Shown piece after piece: positions 9,759 to 17,317 of a stretch of 48,857 bases of DNA. Origin of the DNA: a bacterium (lineage in GTDB: Bacteria; Desulfobacterota; JAPLJL01). The stretch covers positions 1 to 48,857 of the forward strand of contig JAQTNV010000025.1 of assembly GCA_028713675.1 (NCBI GenBank), given 5' to 3'. Below the pieces are notes generated by a model. It searched no databases and had not been told where the DNA came from. It saw only the letters and a program-made list of their open reading frames with translations. Numbering within the stretch: the first letter of the stretch is position 1; the number at the start of each line of letters is the position of its first letter. The position numbers were made by a program, and so were the translations under genes.

Positions 9759-10195
9759 TGGATCTTAAGGACCGGATCCTTAAGCCGGAGCCGCCGGGCG
9801 GCGCCAAGCCCAAAGGAGCCTCCGACAAAATCCTGGTGGTAGATGACGCGGACATGGTCTTGAAGCTGGAGGAGATCCTGCTCAAAAGGACCGGTTGCGA
9901 GGTAATCAAGGCCCGGAACGGCATCGAGGCTCTGAAACGGGTTCAAGAAGAGCATCCCCGGGTGGTGCTCCTGGATATTATCATGCCGGAAATGAACGGG
10001 GACGTGGTCTGCAAGTTCATCAAGAGCAACCCGGTGCTCAAGGATATCTCGGTGATCATGGTTACCTCCCGCGGGGATGAGGAAACCAAGGACCGCTGTT
10101 TGCGGTCGGGCTGCGATTTCTATTTCACCAAGCCGATTGATCACCAGAAGCTTCTGGAAGTGGTCCAGGGTTTTCTGAATATCAAGGGTCATTAA
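9758..10195 (+). CDS. Response regulator receiver protein
   Basis: A 145-residue receiver with a 20-residue Pro/Gly-rich N-terminal extension. Canonical residues are present: VVDDAD, phosphoacceptor Asp in LLDIIMP, Thr in MVTSRG and Lys in FTKPID. There is no output domain. Overlap with the PilZ gene (TAATG at 9756-9760) suggests the two are translated together and may act in one pathway, linking a phosphorelay to c-di-GMP sensing. The partner kinase is not encoded nearby. Confidence 0.9.
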   Translation: MDLKDRILKPEPPGGAKPKGASDKILVVDDADMVLKLEEILLKRTGCEVIKARNGIEALKRVQEEHPRVVLLDIIMPEMNGDVVCKFIKSNPVLKDISVIMVTSRGDEETKDRCLRSGCDFYFTKPIDHQKLLEVVQGFLNIKGH

Positions 10196-10213
10196 TCATT
10201 CGAATCCACGGAA

Positions 10214-11131
10214 TTGGCCTTCAAGGAAAAACTTCTCAGCAATCTTTCTCTGAAAATCATTTCGCTGCTGCTGGCGGTCTTTCTCTGGTTTTTTGTCATC
10301 GGACGGAGATCATCCGAAATCGGGGTCGACGTGCCGGTCCGTTTTGAAAATCTGCCGGAGTCCCTGGTCATCGTGAATAATCCGGAAACCCACCTGGAAG
10401 TGCGGGTGCAGGGGCCGCGGACCTTGTTTTCCAGCCTGGATCCGGCCCGGGTCAATATTTCCCTCGATCTTTCCGGGGCGAAGACCGGGCGGTCCTCCTA
10501 CCATATTTTCCCGGAACAGATCGTGCTGCCCCGGGGACTCCGGGTGAACCGGATCAACCCGCCGGAGGTTGATTTCGAGTTTTCCCCGGTGGTGACCAAG
10601 GAGCTCTCGGTCCGGACCAAAACCGAAGGTGATTGCGCCCGCGGTTACCGGATCGCCCAGATCAATGTCACCCCCGCCCGGGTGAATCTGACCGGGGCGG
10701 CCCAGGAACTGAACCGGATCGAGGCGGTGGAAACCGATTCGGTTTCCCTCAAGGACCGGAACGAATCATTCCGGATGGTTGTGCCCCTGGTGATGGGGGG
10801 AATCCATCTGACCAAGGTCGAGCCGAAAAGGGTGGAGATCCAGGTGGAGATCGTAAAGATCCTGAACCAGCGCTGGCTGCGGGGAGTGCCGATCAAGGTG
10901 GTCGGACTTTCCGGGGACAAGGCGCAGGTCAGGCCCGCCCGGATCGACCTTTTAATCCGGGGGCCCGAACTGATCCTCTCCGGGCTCAAACCGGAAGAGA
11001 TCAAGGTTTATCTCGAGGGATCCGGGCTGACTCCCGGCAAATACCGCCGCCGGGCGATCATTGAGCTCCCGGAAGAACTTTCGCTGCAGGAGAGCAGGCC
11101 TCCCTGGTTCAATCTGGAAGTATCCCGCTGA
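10214..11131 (+). CDS. YbbR-domain protein, CdaR-like
   Basis: Membrane-anchored protein, 305 residues. An N-terminal hydrophobic helix (residues 10-30, IISLLLAVFLWFFVIG) is followed by about three YbbR repeats with the pattern VPVRFENLPE, VQGP, VDF and PVRVNLTGA-like segments. In Firmicutes YbbR/CdaR binds and regulates the diadenylate cyclase CdaA and is followed by glmM. Here neither cdaA nor glmM lies beside it. The start is a TTG at 10214 with only a weak upstream purine run. It follows the response regulator by 18 bases. Confidence 0.82.
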   Translation: MAFKEKLLSNLSLKIISLLLAVFLWFFVIGRRSSEIGVDVPVRFENLPESLVIVNNPETHLEVRVQGPRTLFSSLDPARVNISLDLSGAKTGRSSYHIFPEQIVLPRGLRVNRINPPEVDFEFSPVVTKELSVRTKTEGDCARGYRIAQINVTPARVNLTGAAQELNRIEAVETDSVSLKDRNESFRMVVPLVMGGIHLTKVEPKRVEIQVEIVKILNQRWLRGVPIKVVGLSGDKAQVRPARIDLLIRGPELILSGLKPEEIKVYLEGSGLTPGKYRRRAIIELPEELSLQESRPPWFNLEVSR

Positions 11132-11137
11132 AAAAAC

Positions 11138-11165
11138 GTAGTCGGTAGCCGGTAGCCGGTAACCG
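11138..11165 (+). repeat. Four tandem 7-bp units (GTAGCCG type)
   Basis: GTAGTCG, GTAGCCG, GTAGCCG and GTAACCG follow one another without a gap, seven bases after the YbbR gene. Related GTAACCG and CAACCG words recur at 11260-11320, filling much of the 11132-11328 spacer between two convergent genes. Confidence 0.8.
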
Positions 11166-11328
11166 AAAAAATCTTAAATCGGATTAATTTCTAATTCACG
11201 GATTACGTCGATCGGGTGCGCTGCTTGTTTAGTCTTGCGGGCAACGTCGAACGGTTTTATTAAAACCGTAACCGCAAAACTCAACCGAAACGAGCCGCGT
11301 AACCGCAACCGATTAACCTAACCAATTG

Positions 11329-11847
11329 CTAAACACTGGCGCCTTGGGAGGCCAGGCGGTCGGCTTCCTGGTTCTGTTCCCGGGGGATGTGGGAGATGCT
11401 GAAACTCTGGAACTGGGAAATCAGGATCTCGGCCTCCTGAAAAAGCGGTCGCAACTGGGGGTTCTTGATCCGATATTCTCCCCGGATCTGGCGGACCAGG
11501 AGCTCGGAATCGGAATAAACCTGCAGCTGTCCCGAGGTGAGCGAATGGGCGGCCTGCAACGCGGCGATCAGGGCCCGGTATTCCGCGACATTATTGGTGG
11601 CCGTTCCGATGGACTGTCCGGATTCGAAGAGGACCGAGCCGGATTCGTTTTTGATCACGATCCCGATTCCCGCCGGTCCGGGATTGCCCCGGGAAGCTCC
11701 GTCGATATGAATGACCAGAAGGTTAGGGGATGCGCGCCGCTTTTCCTTCGGGGGTTTGGCCGCCGAAGCCTTTTTCTTCTCCCGGGCCGAGGAGGCGGAA
11801 GAGGGAAAATTCAATTCGAGATTGGGGGGAGATTTAGGCCGGGCCAT
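11329..11847 (-). CDS. rnhA: RNase HI-family ribonuclease
   Basis: Degrades the RNA strand of RNA-DNA hybrids. All four acidic catalytic positions are visible: Asp in IDGASRGNPGPAG, Glu in NNVAEYRALI, Asp in VYSDSELLVRQI and Asp in EADRLA. The DGASRGNPGPAG form and NNVAEYRAL place it in the archaeal/Bacillus-type subgroup rather than E. coli RnhA. Residues 1-48 are a basic, Ala/Lys/Pro-rich extension absent from minimal enzymes; it may bind nucleic acid. The ATG at 11847 overlaps the end of xseB by 14 bases, implying translational coupling. An upstream in-frame TTG at 11877 is possible but less likely. Confidence 0.9.
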   Translation of the reverse strand: MARPKSPPNLELNFPSSASSAREKKKASAAKPPKEKRRASPNLLVIHIDGASRGNPGPAGIGIVIKNESGSVLFESGQSIGTATNNVAEYRALIAALQAAHSLTSGQLQVYSDSELLVRQIRGEYRIKNPQLRPLFQEAEILISQFQSFSISHIPREQNQEADRLASQGASV

Positions 11848-12145
11848 TGTCCTCTTCGGAGGAAGAGGAGGAATCAAATTCGTCCGCGTCCCCGGGCAGT
11901 TCGGTCCGGGGTTGTCCCTGGCCGTCCACCAGGGCTTTTCCCTCGGAATTTTTCAGGATGATCTCGACGCGGGTCTCGGCCTTTTCCAGTTTTTTGAGGC
12001 AAAACCGGCACAGGCTGACCCCGGACTCGAAAATTTTCAGGGATTCCTCCAGGCTCAGGCTCCGGCCTTCCAGAAGACGGGTGATCTCCTCCAGGCGGGC
12101 GAGGGCCTGCTCGTAGGTCAGTTTCGGCTCCTTGGGGGCGCTCAT
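11834..12145 (-). CDS. xseB: Exodeoxyribonuclease VII small subunit
   Basis: XseB stabilises the large catalytic subunit XseA, which degrades single-stranded DNA. The first 70 residues match the family: LTYEQALARLEEITRLLE, LSLEESLKIFESGVSL and CLKKLEKAE. At 103 residues it is longer than the usual 70-85 because of an acidic tail (DADEFDSSSSSEEDNGPA). No xseA lies in the window. It sits 15 bases after the lytic transglycosylase stop and overlaps the RNase HI gene, forming a three-gene minus-strand unit. Confidence 0.92.
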   Translation of the reverse strand: MSAPKEPKLTYEQALARLEEITRLLEGRSLSLEESLKIFESGVSLCRFCLKKLEKAETRVEIILKNSEGKALVDGQGQPRTELPGDADEFDSSSSSEEDNGPA

Positions 12146-12160
12146 TTCAAGACAGGGCGG

Positions 12161-13366
12161 CTATTTTTTCGCGATCCGGGGGTTCCAGGAAGGGAGGGGG
12201 ATCAGGAGGGTTTCCCCGGGTTTGAGCCGGCGGGCGTGGGAAAAGTTGTTCAGCGTCATGATGGCGTTGGCTTTGACATGATATTTCTTCGCGATTCCGG
12301 AAAGGGTATCCCGGGGGCGGACCTTGTGCTGAATGAACGTAAGCCGGGCTTCCGGGGGAAGGGAGGAGATGTATTCCTTGACGCCGGGCCCCGTTCCCAC
12401 CGGCAGCTTCAACTGGTAATCGGGATAATTGGGGGGAGTGAAAGGATACAGCAGCTCCGGGTTCAGGGCCATTAAATCATCCAGAGGCAGGTTCAGGAAA
12501 TCGGCCACTTTCCTGAGATCCAGCGAAGAATTAACCGTCACCACGTCGAAATCCAGGGTCGGGAGATACTGCATTTCCATGAAGCCGTAGTCCTCCGGCT
12601 CATGGGAGATCAACAACGCCGCCATGAATTTCGGCACGTAATTCTTGGTTTCTTTTTTAATGTAGGGGTAGTGAACCAGCTCCCAGAAATCGCTGACCCG
12701 GGATTTCCGGATGGCACGGCTGATTTTGCCTTCCCCGGCGTTGTATCCCGCCGCGGCCAGATACCAGCACCCGAAGAGGGAATACAGATCCTTTAAATAG
12801 CGGGTTGCCGCGTAGGTGGATTTGATCGGGTCCCGGCGTTCATCCACCCAGTCATTGATCCGGAGCCCGTATCGTTTCCCGGTGTAGCGAATGAACTGCC
12901 ATGGTCCCACCGCCCGGGCCCTGGACCGGGCCTGGAGGTTGAATCCGCTTTCGATCAGGGCCAGATGGGCCAGTTCCGGGGGAAGGCCTTCACTGCGGAA
13001 GATCTGCTCCATGATGGGCAGATAACGCCGGGAGCGCTCCAGCCAGAGGGTAAAATGCTCCCTTTGCTTATTCTGAAAAAATTCGATGAAATGATTGACC
13101 TTGGGGTCGATCACGATCTGCAGGGGGGCGGTTTCCTGGAAAAGAAATTGCGGCTCGACTTCCGCGCTGGCGGCGGAGAATTCCGGCAGGCTGGCCACGG
13201 AATCGACCGCGGGCATCAGGGAATCGGCTTTCGCCGGAGGGGAAGGATTGGGGGAAGCCAGGACAGGTTGGGAATGATCCCGGGGAGAAGAAAGAGACGC
13301 GCACCCTCCAGCAAATAACCCCGGGCAGAATCCCAGGATAATCAGGATGGCGGCGAATTTTTTCAT
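12161..13366 (-). CDS. mltD: Membrane-bound lytic murein transglycosylase (MltD-like, SLT + LysM)
   Basis: Cleaves peptidoglycan glycan strands in the periplasm. The ATG at 13366 begins a hydrophobic signal ending at Cys22 (GLFAGGC); the -3 residue is Ala, so the lipobox is imperfect but a lipoprotein is likely. The SLT domain spans about residues 100-260: catalytic Glu139 in LALIESGFN, then AVGPWQFI and AAGYNAGEGKI. A LysM module near the end (KVRPRDTLSGIAKKYHV to KPGETLLIPL) binds glycan. Starting at 13366 avoids overlap with the divergent Fis-like gene; a longer frame to 13546 exists but lacks a signal peptide. First gene of the mltD-xseB-rnhA unit. Confidence 0.9.
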   Translation of the reverse strand: MKKFAAILIILGFCPGLFAGGCASLSSPRDHSQPVLASPNPSPPAKADSLMPAVDSVASLPEFSAASAEVEPQFLFQETAPLQIVIDPKVNHFIEFFQNKQREHFTLWLERSRRYLPIMEQIFRSEGLPPELAHLALIESGFNLQARSRARAVGPWQFIRYTGKRYGLRINDWVDERRDPIKSTYAATRYLKDLYSLFGCWYLAAAGYNAGEGKISRAIRKSRVSDFWELVHYPYIKKETKNYVPKFMAALLISHEPEDYGFMEMQYLPTLDFDVVTVNSSLDLRKVADFLNLPLDDLMALNPELLYPFTPPNYPDYQLKLPVGTGPGVKEYISSLPPEARLTFIQHKVRPRDTLSGIAKKYHVKANAIMTLNNFSHARRLKPGETLLIPLPSWNPRIAKK

Positions 13367-13430
13367 CGATTTTAACCCCAGGTAAATATAAACCTCCGCA
13401 TGGAATCCCTTGGCATTTAATATTTTCCTC

Positions 13431-13458
13431 TTGATCCCAATTAATATTATGCTATTAT
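13431..13458 (+). promoter_or_regulatory. Candidate promoter of the Fis-like gene
   Basis: TTGATC (13431-13436), 16 bases, TATTAT (13453-13458). Transcription would begin near 13465, almost at the ATG at 13467, so either the message is nearly leaderless or the ATG at 13479 is used. Confidence 0.35.
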
Positions 13459-13466
13459 CATCCGCT

Positions 13467-13808
13467 ATGATCAAGCCAATGGAGAATCCCGACTCAGATT
13501 CCAGGAAAGGCGCGGTCAAACCCGTCCCGCAAAGCTTCGAGTCCATGGTGCGGGATCACCTGGAACGCCTCCTGAAGGGCATCGGGAAGCAGGGCGGGGA
13601 CCAGCTTCATAAAATGGTGATGCAGATGGTGGAGCGGCTCCTGCTGGAGCTGGTGCTCTCGCATTGCCAGGGAAACCAGGTCGAAGCCGCCCGGATTCTC
13701 GGGATCAACCGCAACACCCTGGCCCGCCGGATTAAGGAACTTAACATTCAAGGAAGAGGCAAGCGCGGCAGGAAGAAGTCGAAAAGAGCCGAGGGAAACA
13801 TTTCCTAG
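13467..13808 (+). CDS. Fis-family helix-turn-helix DNA-binding protein
   Basis: Small regulator of 113 residues. The C-terminal half matches the Fis/HTH_8 domain that also ends NtrC-type activators: LLLELVLSHCQGNQVEAARI followed by LGINRNTLARRIKEL. A Lys/Arg-rich tail (GRGKRGRKKSKRAEG) follows and may add DNA affinity. The N-terminal half is helical and predicts a dimerisation region as in Fis. The start is uncertain: ATG at 13467 or 13479. It heads a run of co-directional genes with thiE only 37 bases downstream, and may regulate the divergent mltD unit (inference). Confidence 0.82.
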   Translation: MIKPMENPDSDSRKGAVKPVPQSFESMVRDHLERLLKGIGKQGGDQLHKMVMQMVERLLLELVLSHCQGNQVEAARILGINRNTLARRIKELNIQGRGKRGRKKSKRAEGNIS

Positions 13809-13845
13809 ACGGAGTCTCCTTCCTTTTATCTGTGGGGGTAAGACC

Positions 13846-14490
13846 TTGATTTGGGGAATTTATCCCATCGTCGATTCCGGGGTCAAGTCCGGATTTTCGG
13901 AAGAAGAATTTACCCGCCTGATTCTGGCGGCCCGCCCCCCTCAAATCCAGCTTCGCATCAAACATCAGACCGACCGGGAATTTTTCCTCCGGGCCCAGGT
14001 GGTGAGAAAGATCACCAAGGAATCCGGGGTGAATCTGATAATAAATGATAGAATTGACGTGGCCCTGGCTTTAAAAGCGGAAGGCGTTCACCTGGGCCAG
14101 GACGATCTGCCCCTGGAAGCGGCGCGGGCATTATGCCCTCCGGAAATGATCGTCGGGATCTCGGTCCGATCGGTGGCGGAAGCGGAGAACGCGGAGCGGG
14201 GCGGGGCCGGTTATGTGGCTTTCGGACCGGTTTTTCCCACTGCCTCGAAGACCGGGGCGGAGGTGGTCCCCGGGGGGCTCGCCGAGCTGAAGCGGGTGGT
14301 GGATTCCGTGTCCGTGCCGGTCGTCGCCATCGGGGGCATCGGCGCGGATAATCTGCGGGAGGTAATCGCGGCCGGGGCCGCGGGGGCGTCCATGATCTCC
14401 GCCCTCGCCTTCGCCCGGGACGTAACCGAAACGGTAAAAAGCTTTCAACTGATGTTCGCGAAAAATCGAAAGGAAAAAAAGAGGGGGTAA
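13846..14490 (+). CDS. thiE: Thiamine-phosphate synthase
   Basis: Joins the hydroxymethylpyrimidine diphosphate and thiazole phosphate moieties to make thiamine phosphate. This is a TIM barrel of 214 residues, the usual length. Motifs: QLRIKHQTDREF, LIINDRIDVALALKAEGVHL, GQDDLP, GPVFPTASKTGA and VVAIGGIGADN. The usual thiazole/phosphate residues Lys and Ser/Thr in these motifs are present. It starts at TTG 13846, with GGGGGT about seven bases upstream. No other thiamine gene or TPP riboswitch is seen nearby, so it is an isolated member of the pathway set between a regulator and envelope genes. Confidence 0.93.
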   Translation: MIWGIYPIVDSGVKSGFSEEEFTRLILAARPPQIQLRIKHQTDREFFLRAQVVRKITKESGVNLIINDRIDVALALKAEGVHLGQDDLPLEAARALCPPEMIVGISVRSVAEAENAERGGAGYVAFGPVFPTASKTGAEVVPGGLAELKRVVDSVSVPVVAIGGIGADNLREVIAAGAAGASMISALAFARDVTETVKSFQLMFAKNRKEKKRG

Positions 14491-14492
14491 GA

Positions 14493-15629
14493 ATGAAACC
14501 GAATCAGAACCGGGCAAGAATATTCCGGATCGCGGGAATTCTGGCGCTGTTGCTTTTTTCCGGAGGAATCCAGTCCGCGCGGACCGGCGATGAGGTCAAG
14601 GCTTGGCAGGAGAACCAGAAGAAAGCGGTGGAGGAATATCGGGCCCAAAACCAGAAGACGGTTTCGGATTGGGATGCCCAGCGACGGCAGATTGTGGATA
14701 ATTGGAAGGCGGAAAAAGAACAGGCCGTCCGGGAATACCGCGAGGAGCAGGATAAAATCGTCCGTCTCTGGAAGGATGAAGAGACCGCCATCCTGAAGGT
14801 CTGGAAGGAAAAGCAGGCTTCCGATGTCCTCGCCTGGAGGAAGTACGGGGCCAATTTCCGCACCACTACCGATTTTGAGTCCGGGGAGATGATCGCCTCG
14901 GCCGCGGTCCTGGTGAAAAAAGGCGAGGATCTCGAGCAGGCCAAGGCCAAGGCTTACCGGATCGCCCTCCTGAAGGTGAACGACCAGGTCATGGATCTGA
15001 AGCCCACCAACAAGGAAAGCATCGCCGAGGTCATCCAGAAGAAAGACCCGCAGCTTTCCGTGCAGGTCGAGAAACTGATCTCCAAGAATACCGTTCCCGA
15101 ACCCAAGAAAGAGGTGGTGGAACCCGTTCCCGGGACCGACCAGAGCCTGGTCCAGGTCACGGTGAAAACCTCGATGACCCAGGAAGGGATGAAAGACCTG
15201 ATCGCCCCGGTGGCCAAGGCGGAAGCCGCGGGAACCCCGAAATTTACCGTGGTGGAAAACGTGAACCAGGCGCTCAGGGACAAGGTCAAACAGGAGGGGC
15301 CTTATAGCGGCCTTCTGGTTAACGCCCAGAGCATCAAGCTCACCCCCTGCCTGGCTCCCGAGCTGGTGTCCGAGGACGGGAAAAGAATTTATGGAATGGG
15401 AATCGCGGATGACAAGTATGTCTGCCAAACCGGGCTCGTGGGCTGGACCAAGACCTTGAAGCCGGCCCGGGCCAATGTCCGCATCGGCGAGAATCCCCTG
15501 CGGGTCGCGGCCCGGCAGGTCAAGGAGGGGAACCGGATCGTGATTTCCAACGACGAAGCCAACCTGATCGGCCTGGCGGACGGGGGATCAATCCTGGCCA
15601 AGGGCCGAGTAGTCATTGCCGTGGAGTAG
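14493..15629 (+). CDS. Secreted coiled-coil protein with LPP20-like and TGL-type C-terminal domain
   Basis: Function unknown. Residues 1-30 look like a signal peptide (ALLLFSGGIQSARTG). Residues 32-115 form a Glu/Lys/Gln/Trp-rich helix with a recurring period of about 11 residues (KAWQENQKKAVEEYRAQNQK). A middle region (AAVLVKKGEDLEQAKAKAYR to VQVTVKTSM) resembles LPP20-type folds, and the C-terminus (SGLLVNAQSIKLTP, LVSEDGKRIYG, DGGSILAKGRVVIAVE) shares a domain with the next protein. GAGGGGG lies five bases before the ATG. Likely translated as a pair with the gene at 15634, and probably periplasmic or outer-membrane associated. Confidence 0.7.
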   Translation: MKPNQNRARIFRIAGILALLLFSGGIQSARTGDEVKAWQENQKKAVEEYRAQNQKTVSDWDAQRRQIVDNWKAEKEQAVREYREEQDKIVRLWKDEETAILKVWKEKQASDVLAWRKYGANFRTTTDFESGEMIASAAVLVKKGEDLEQAKAKAYRIALLKVNDQVMDLKPTNKESIAEVIQKKDPQLSVQVEKLISKNTVPEPKKEVVEPVPGTDQSLVQVTVKTSMTQEGMKDLIAPVAKAEAAGTPKFTVVENVNQALRDKVKQEGPYSGLLVNAQSIKLTPCLAPELVSEDGKRIYGMGIADDKYVCQTGLVGWTKTLKPARANVRIGENPLRVAARQVKEGNRIVISNDEANLIGLADGGSILAKGRVVIAVE

Positions 15630-15633
15630 GAAG

Positions 15634-16572
15634 ATGAAAATGAAAAAATCGGTATTGGGGATTTTATTTCTGGCCCTCATCCTGGCCGGGGTTCTCAGCC
15701 TGGGCCGGGTCAAGGCCGAAGATCAAGCCACCCTCAGCGAGCCGGTCGGGGAAGGCTGGATTGACTGGACCAAGGGAATGATTTACGCCCGGGGCGAGGC
15801 GGCCCTGAACGCCAAGGAACCCAACCGGGCCCTGGCCCGGGTGCAGGCGGAAAGGGCGGCCACGGTGATCGCGCAGAGAAACCTTCTTGAGATTATCAAA
15901 GGGGTGAGGGTGGAATCCGAAACCACCGTGGAAACCTTCGTGCTGAAAAGCGATCGAATCAAGGCGACGGTTACCGGGGTGGTGCGGGGGTCCAGACCGG
16001 TCAAGGTTGAGGAAGATCCTTCCGGATCGGTCCGGGTTACAATCACCGCTCCCCTTTGGGGTGACCTGTCCAAATCGCTTCTGGAAGAGATCCTGCCCGC
16101 CCCGAGCGGAGGTTTGCTGAATTCCCTGACCCGGCGCGCCCGCCTCGGTCTGGCAAAAGCAATCCGGACCATGGCCTCCTGGGTCGGAGGTTCCCGGGCC
16201 CAGGCGGCGCTTCCCCGGAACACCGGCCTGGTTATCGATGTCACCGACACCGATATAAAACCCGGGCTTTTCCCCAAGATTTACGACCAGGAAGGTCATC
16301 TGATCGTGGGCCCGAGCCCCGACAACCAGCGGATCGCGGCCAGTATCGGCCTGGTCGGGTACGCTCCCTCAGTCGCGATGGCGAACAAGGATGACCTGAA
16401 GCGGGTCGGGGTTCTTCCCCTGGTCACCCGGGGCGCCGTGCCGGTGGGACAACACACCGGAATCGACATAACCGTCAAGGACCTGACCTTGAACAAAATC
16501 AAATCGGCTCTCCAGGACCCGAACATTCTGAAGGAATGCAAGATTACGGTGGCATACAAAGTCACCTTTTGA
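15634..16572 (+). CDS. Secreted LPP20-domain-like protein, paralogue of the preceding product
   Basis: Function unknown, 312 residues with a signal peptide (GILFLALILAGVLSLGRVKA). Residues about 50-150 fit the LPP20 fold: ARVQAERAATVIAQRNLLEI, VKSDRI-like segment and VRVTITAPLWG. The C-terminal half aligns with the preceding protein: TGLVIDVTDTDIKPGLFPKI against SGLLVNAQSIKLTPCLAPEL, then a D/E-G-x-x-x-x-G turn in both. LPP20-like domains occur in lipoproteins and in flagellar-associated FlgO/FlgT-type proteins. The ATG at 15634 is chosen (alternative 15640), five bases after the upstream stop. Confidence 0.68.
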   Translation: MKMKKSVLGILFLALILAGVLSLGRVKAEDQATLSEPVGEGWIDWTKGMIYARGEAALNAKEPNRALARVQAERAATVIAQRNLLEIIKGVRVESETTVETFVLKSDRIKATVTGVVRGSRPVKVEEDPSGSVRVTITAPLWGDLSKSLLEEILPAPSGGLLNSLTRRARLGLAKAIRTMASWVGGSRAQAALPRNTGLVIDVTDTDIKPGLFPKIYDQEGHLIVGPSPDNQRIAASIGLVGYAPSVAMANKDDLKRVGVLPLVTRGAVPVGQHTGIDITVKDLTLNKIKSALQDPNILKECKITVAYKVTF

Positions 16573-16600
16573 ACATGTTGTTTAACCGATGGGAATCCAG

Positions 16601-17308
16601 ATGAAACATGCCGCGGCGCTGACGGCCCTGGGATTATTTCTGGGCGGGATTTTCCTTTCTCCTTTAAACGCCGGGGAGAAAACCGGTCCCAAGATTGTTT
16701 TCAATAATGAAAATATCACCCTGGATAAATTACCTTCCGGGGGCCACGCGAAATTTTATTTCGAATTCACCAACCGGGGCGAGCAAACCCTGGTGGTGGG
16801 GGAGGTCAAGGCTTCCTGCGGATGCACCCAGGCCATGGCTTCCCCGAAGGAAATTCCGGCCGGAGAAACCGGAAAAATCGACGTGACCTTTGATTCCCAC
16901 GGATTTGCCGGAAAAATCGAAAAAGAAATCCTGGTGGAGAGCAACGATCCTGCGCGCCCGCGGGTTGAGCTCAAATTCAGAGTCGAGGTTATGCCGACAC
17001 TGGTGGTGGAACCGAAAATTATCGACTTTGAAACCGTGCACCTGAAGACAGGCAATCCCCGGGATCTGGAAAAATATTTCCTGGTCAAGGATATGGTTAA
17101 ATCCGGCGGACGGGTCAGGTTTGTCGAAACCGATATCCCTTTTTTGAGAACCCAGATCGAATCGGTCAAAGACTATCAAACCCGGGTCAGGGTCTGGCTG
17201 GTACCCAGGGATTTTCGCGGCAATTTTCAAGGGCTGATAAAAATACTGTCCGACAGCAAGTTCTATCCGATCCTGGTCATCATGGTTCAGGGAGAAATCA
17301 AAGATTAA
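16601..17308 (+). CDS. DUF1573-domain secreted protein
   Basis: A 235-residue exported protein of unknown function. After a signal peptide (ALTALGLFLGGIFLSPLNAG) comes an Ig-like DUF1573 domain with its hallmark SCGCT in VVGEVKASCGCTQAMASP, then IPAGETGKIDVTFDSHGFAG. A second Ig-like region fills residues about 140-235. The paired Cys may bind metal or form a disulphide. The ATG at 16601 is favoured by a GGGA six bases earlier; an in-frame ATG at 16589 is the alternative. It lies within the run of secreted-protein genes 14493-18961, nine bases before the next one. Confidence 0.78.
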   Translation: MKHAAALTALGLFLGGIFLSPLNAGEKTGPKIVFNNENITLDKLPSGGHAKFYFEFTNRGEQTLVVGEVKASCGCTQAMASPKEIPAGETGKIDVTFDSHGFAGKIEKEILVESNDPARPRVELKFRVEVMPTLVVEPKIIDFETVHLKTGNPRDLEKYFLVKDMVKSGGRVRFVETDIPFLRTQIESVKDYQTRVRVWLVPRDFRGNFQGLIKILSDSKFYPILVIMVQGEIKD

Positions 17309-17317
17309 GGAAAAGGC

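Noticed and set aside
13367-13546. Upstream extension of mltD
   Set aside because: It would overlap the divergent Fis-like gene and bury the signal peptide.
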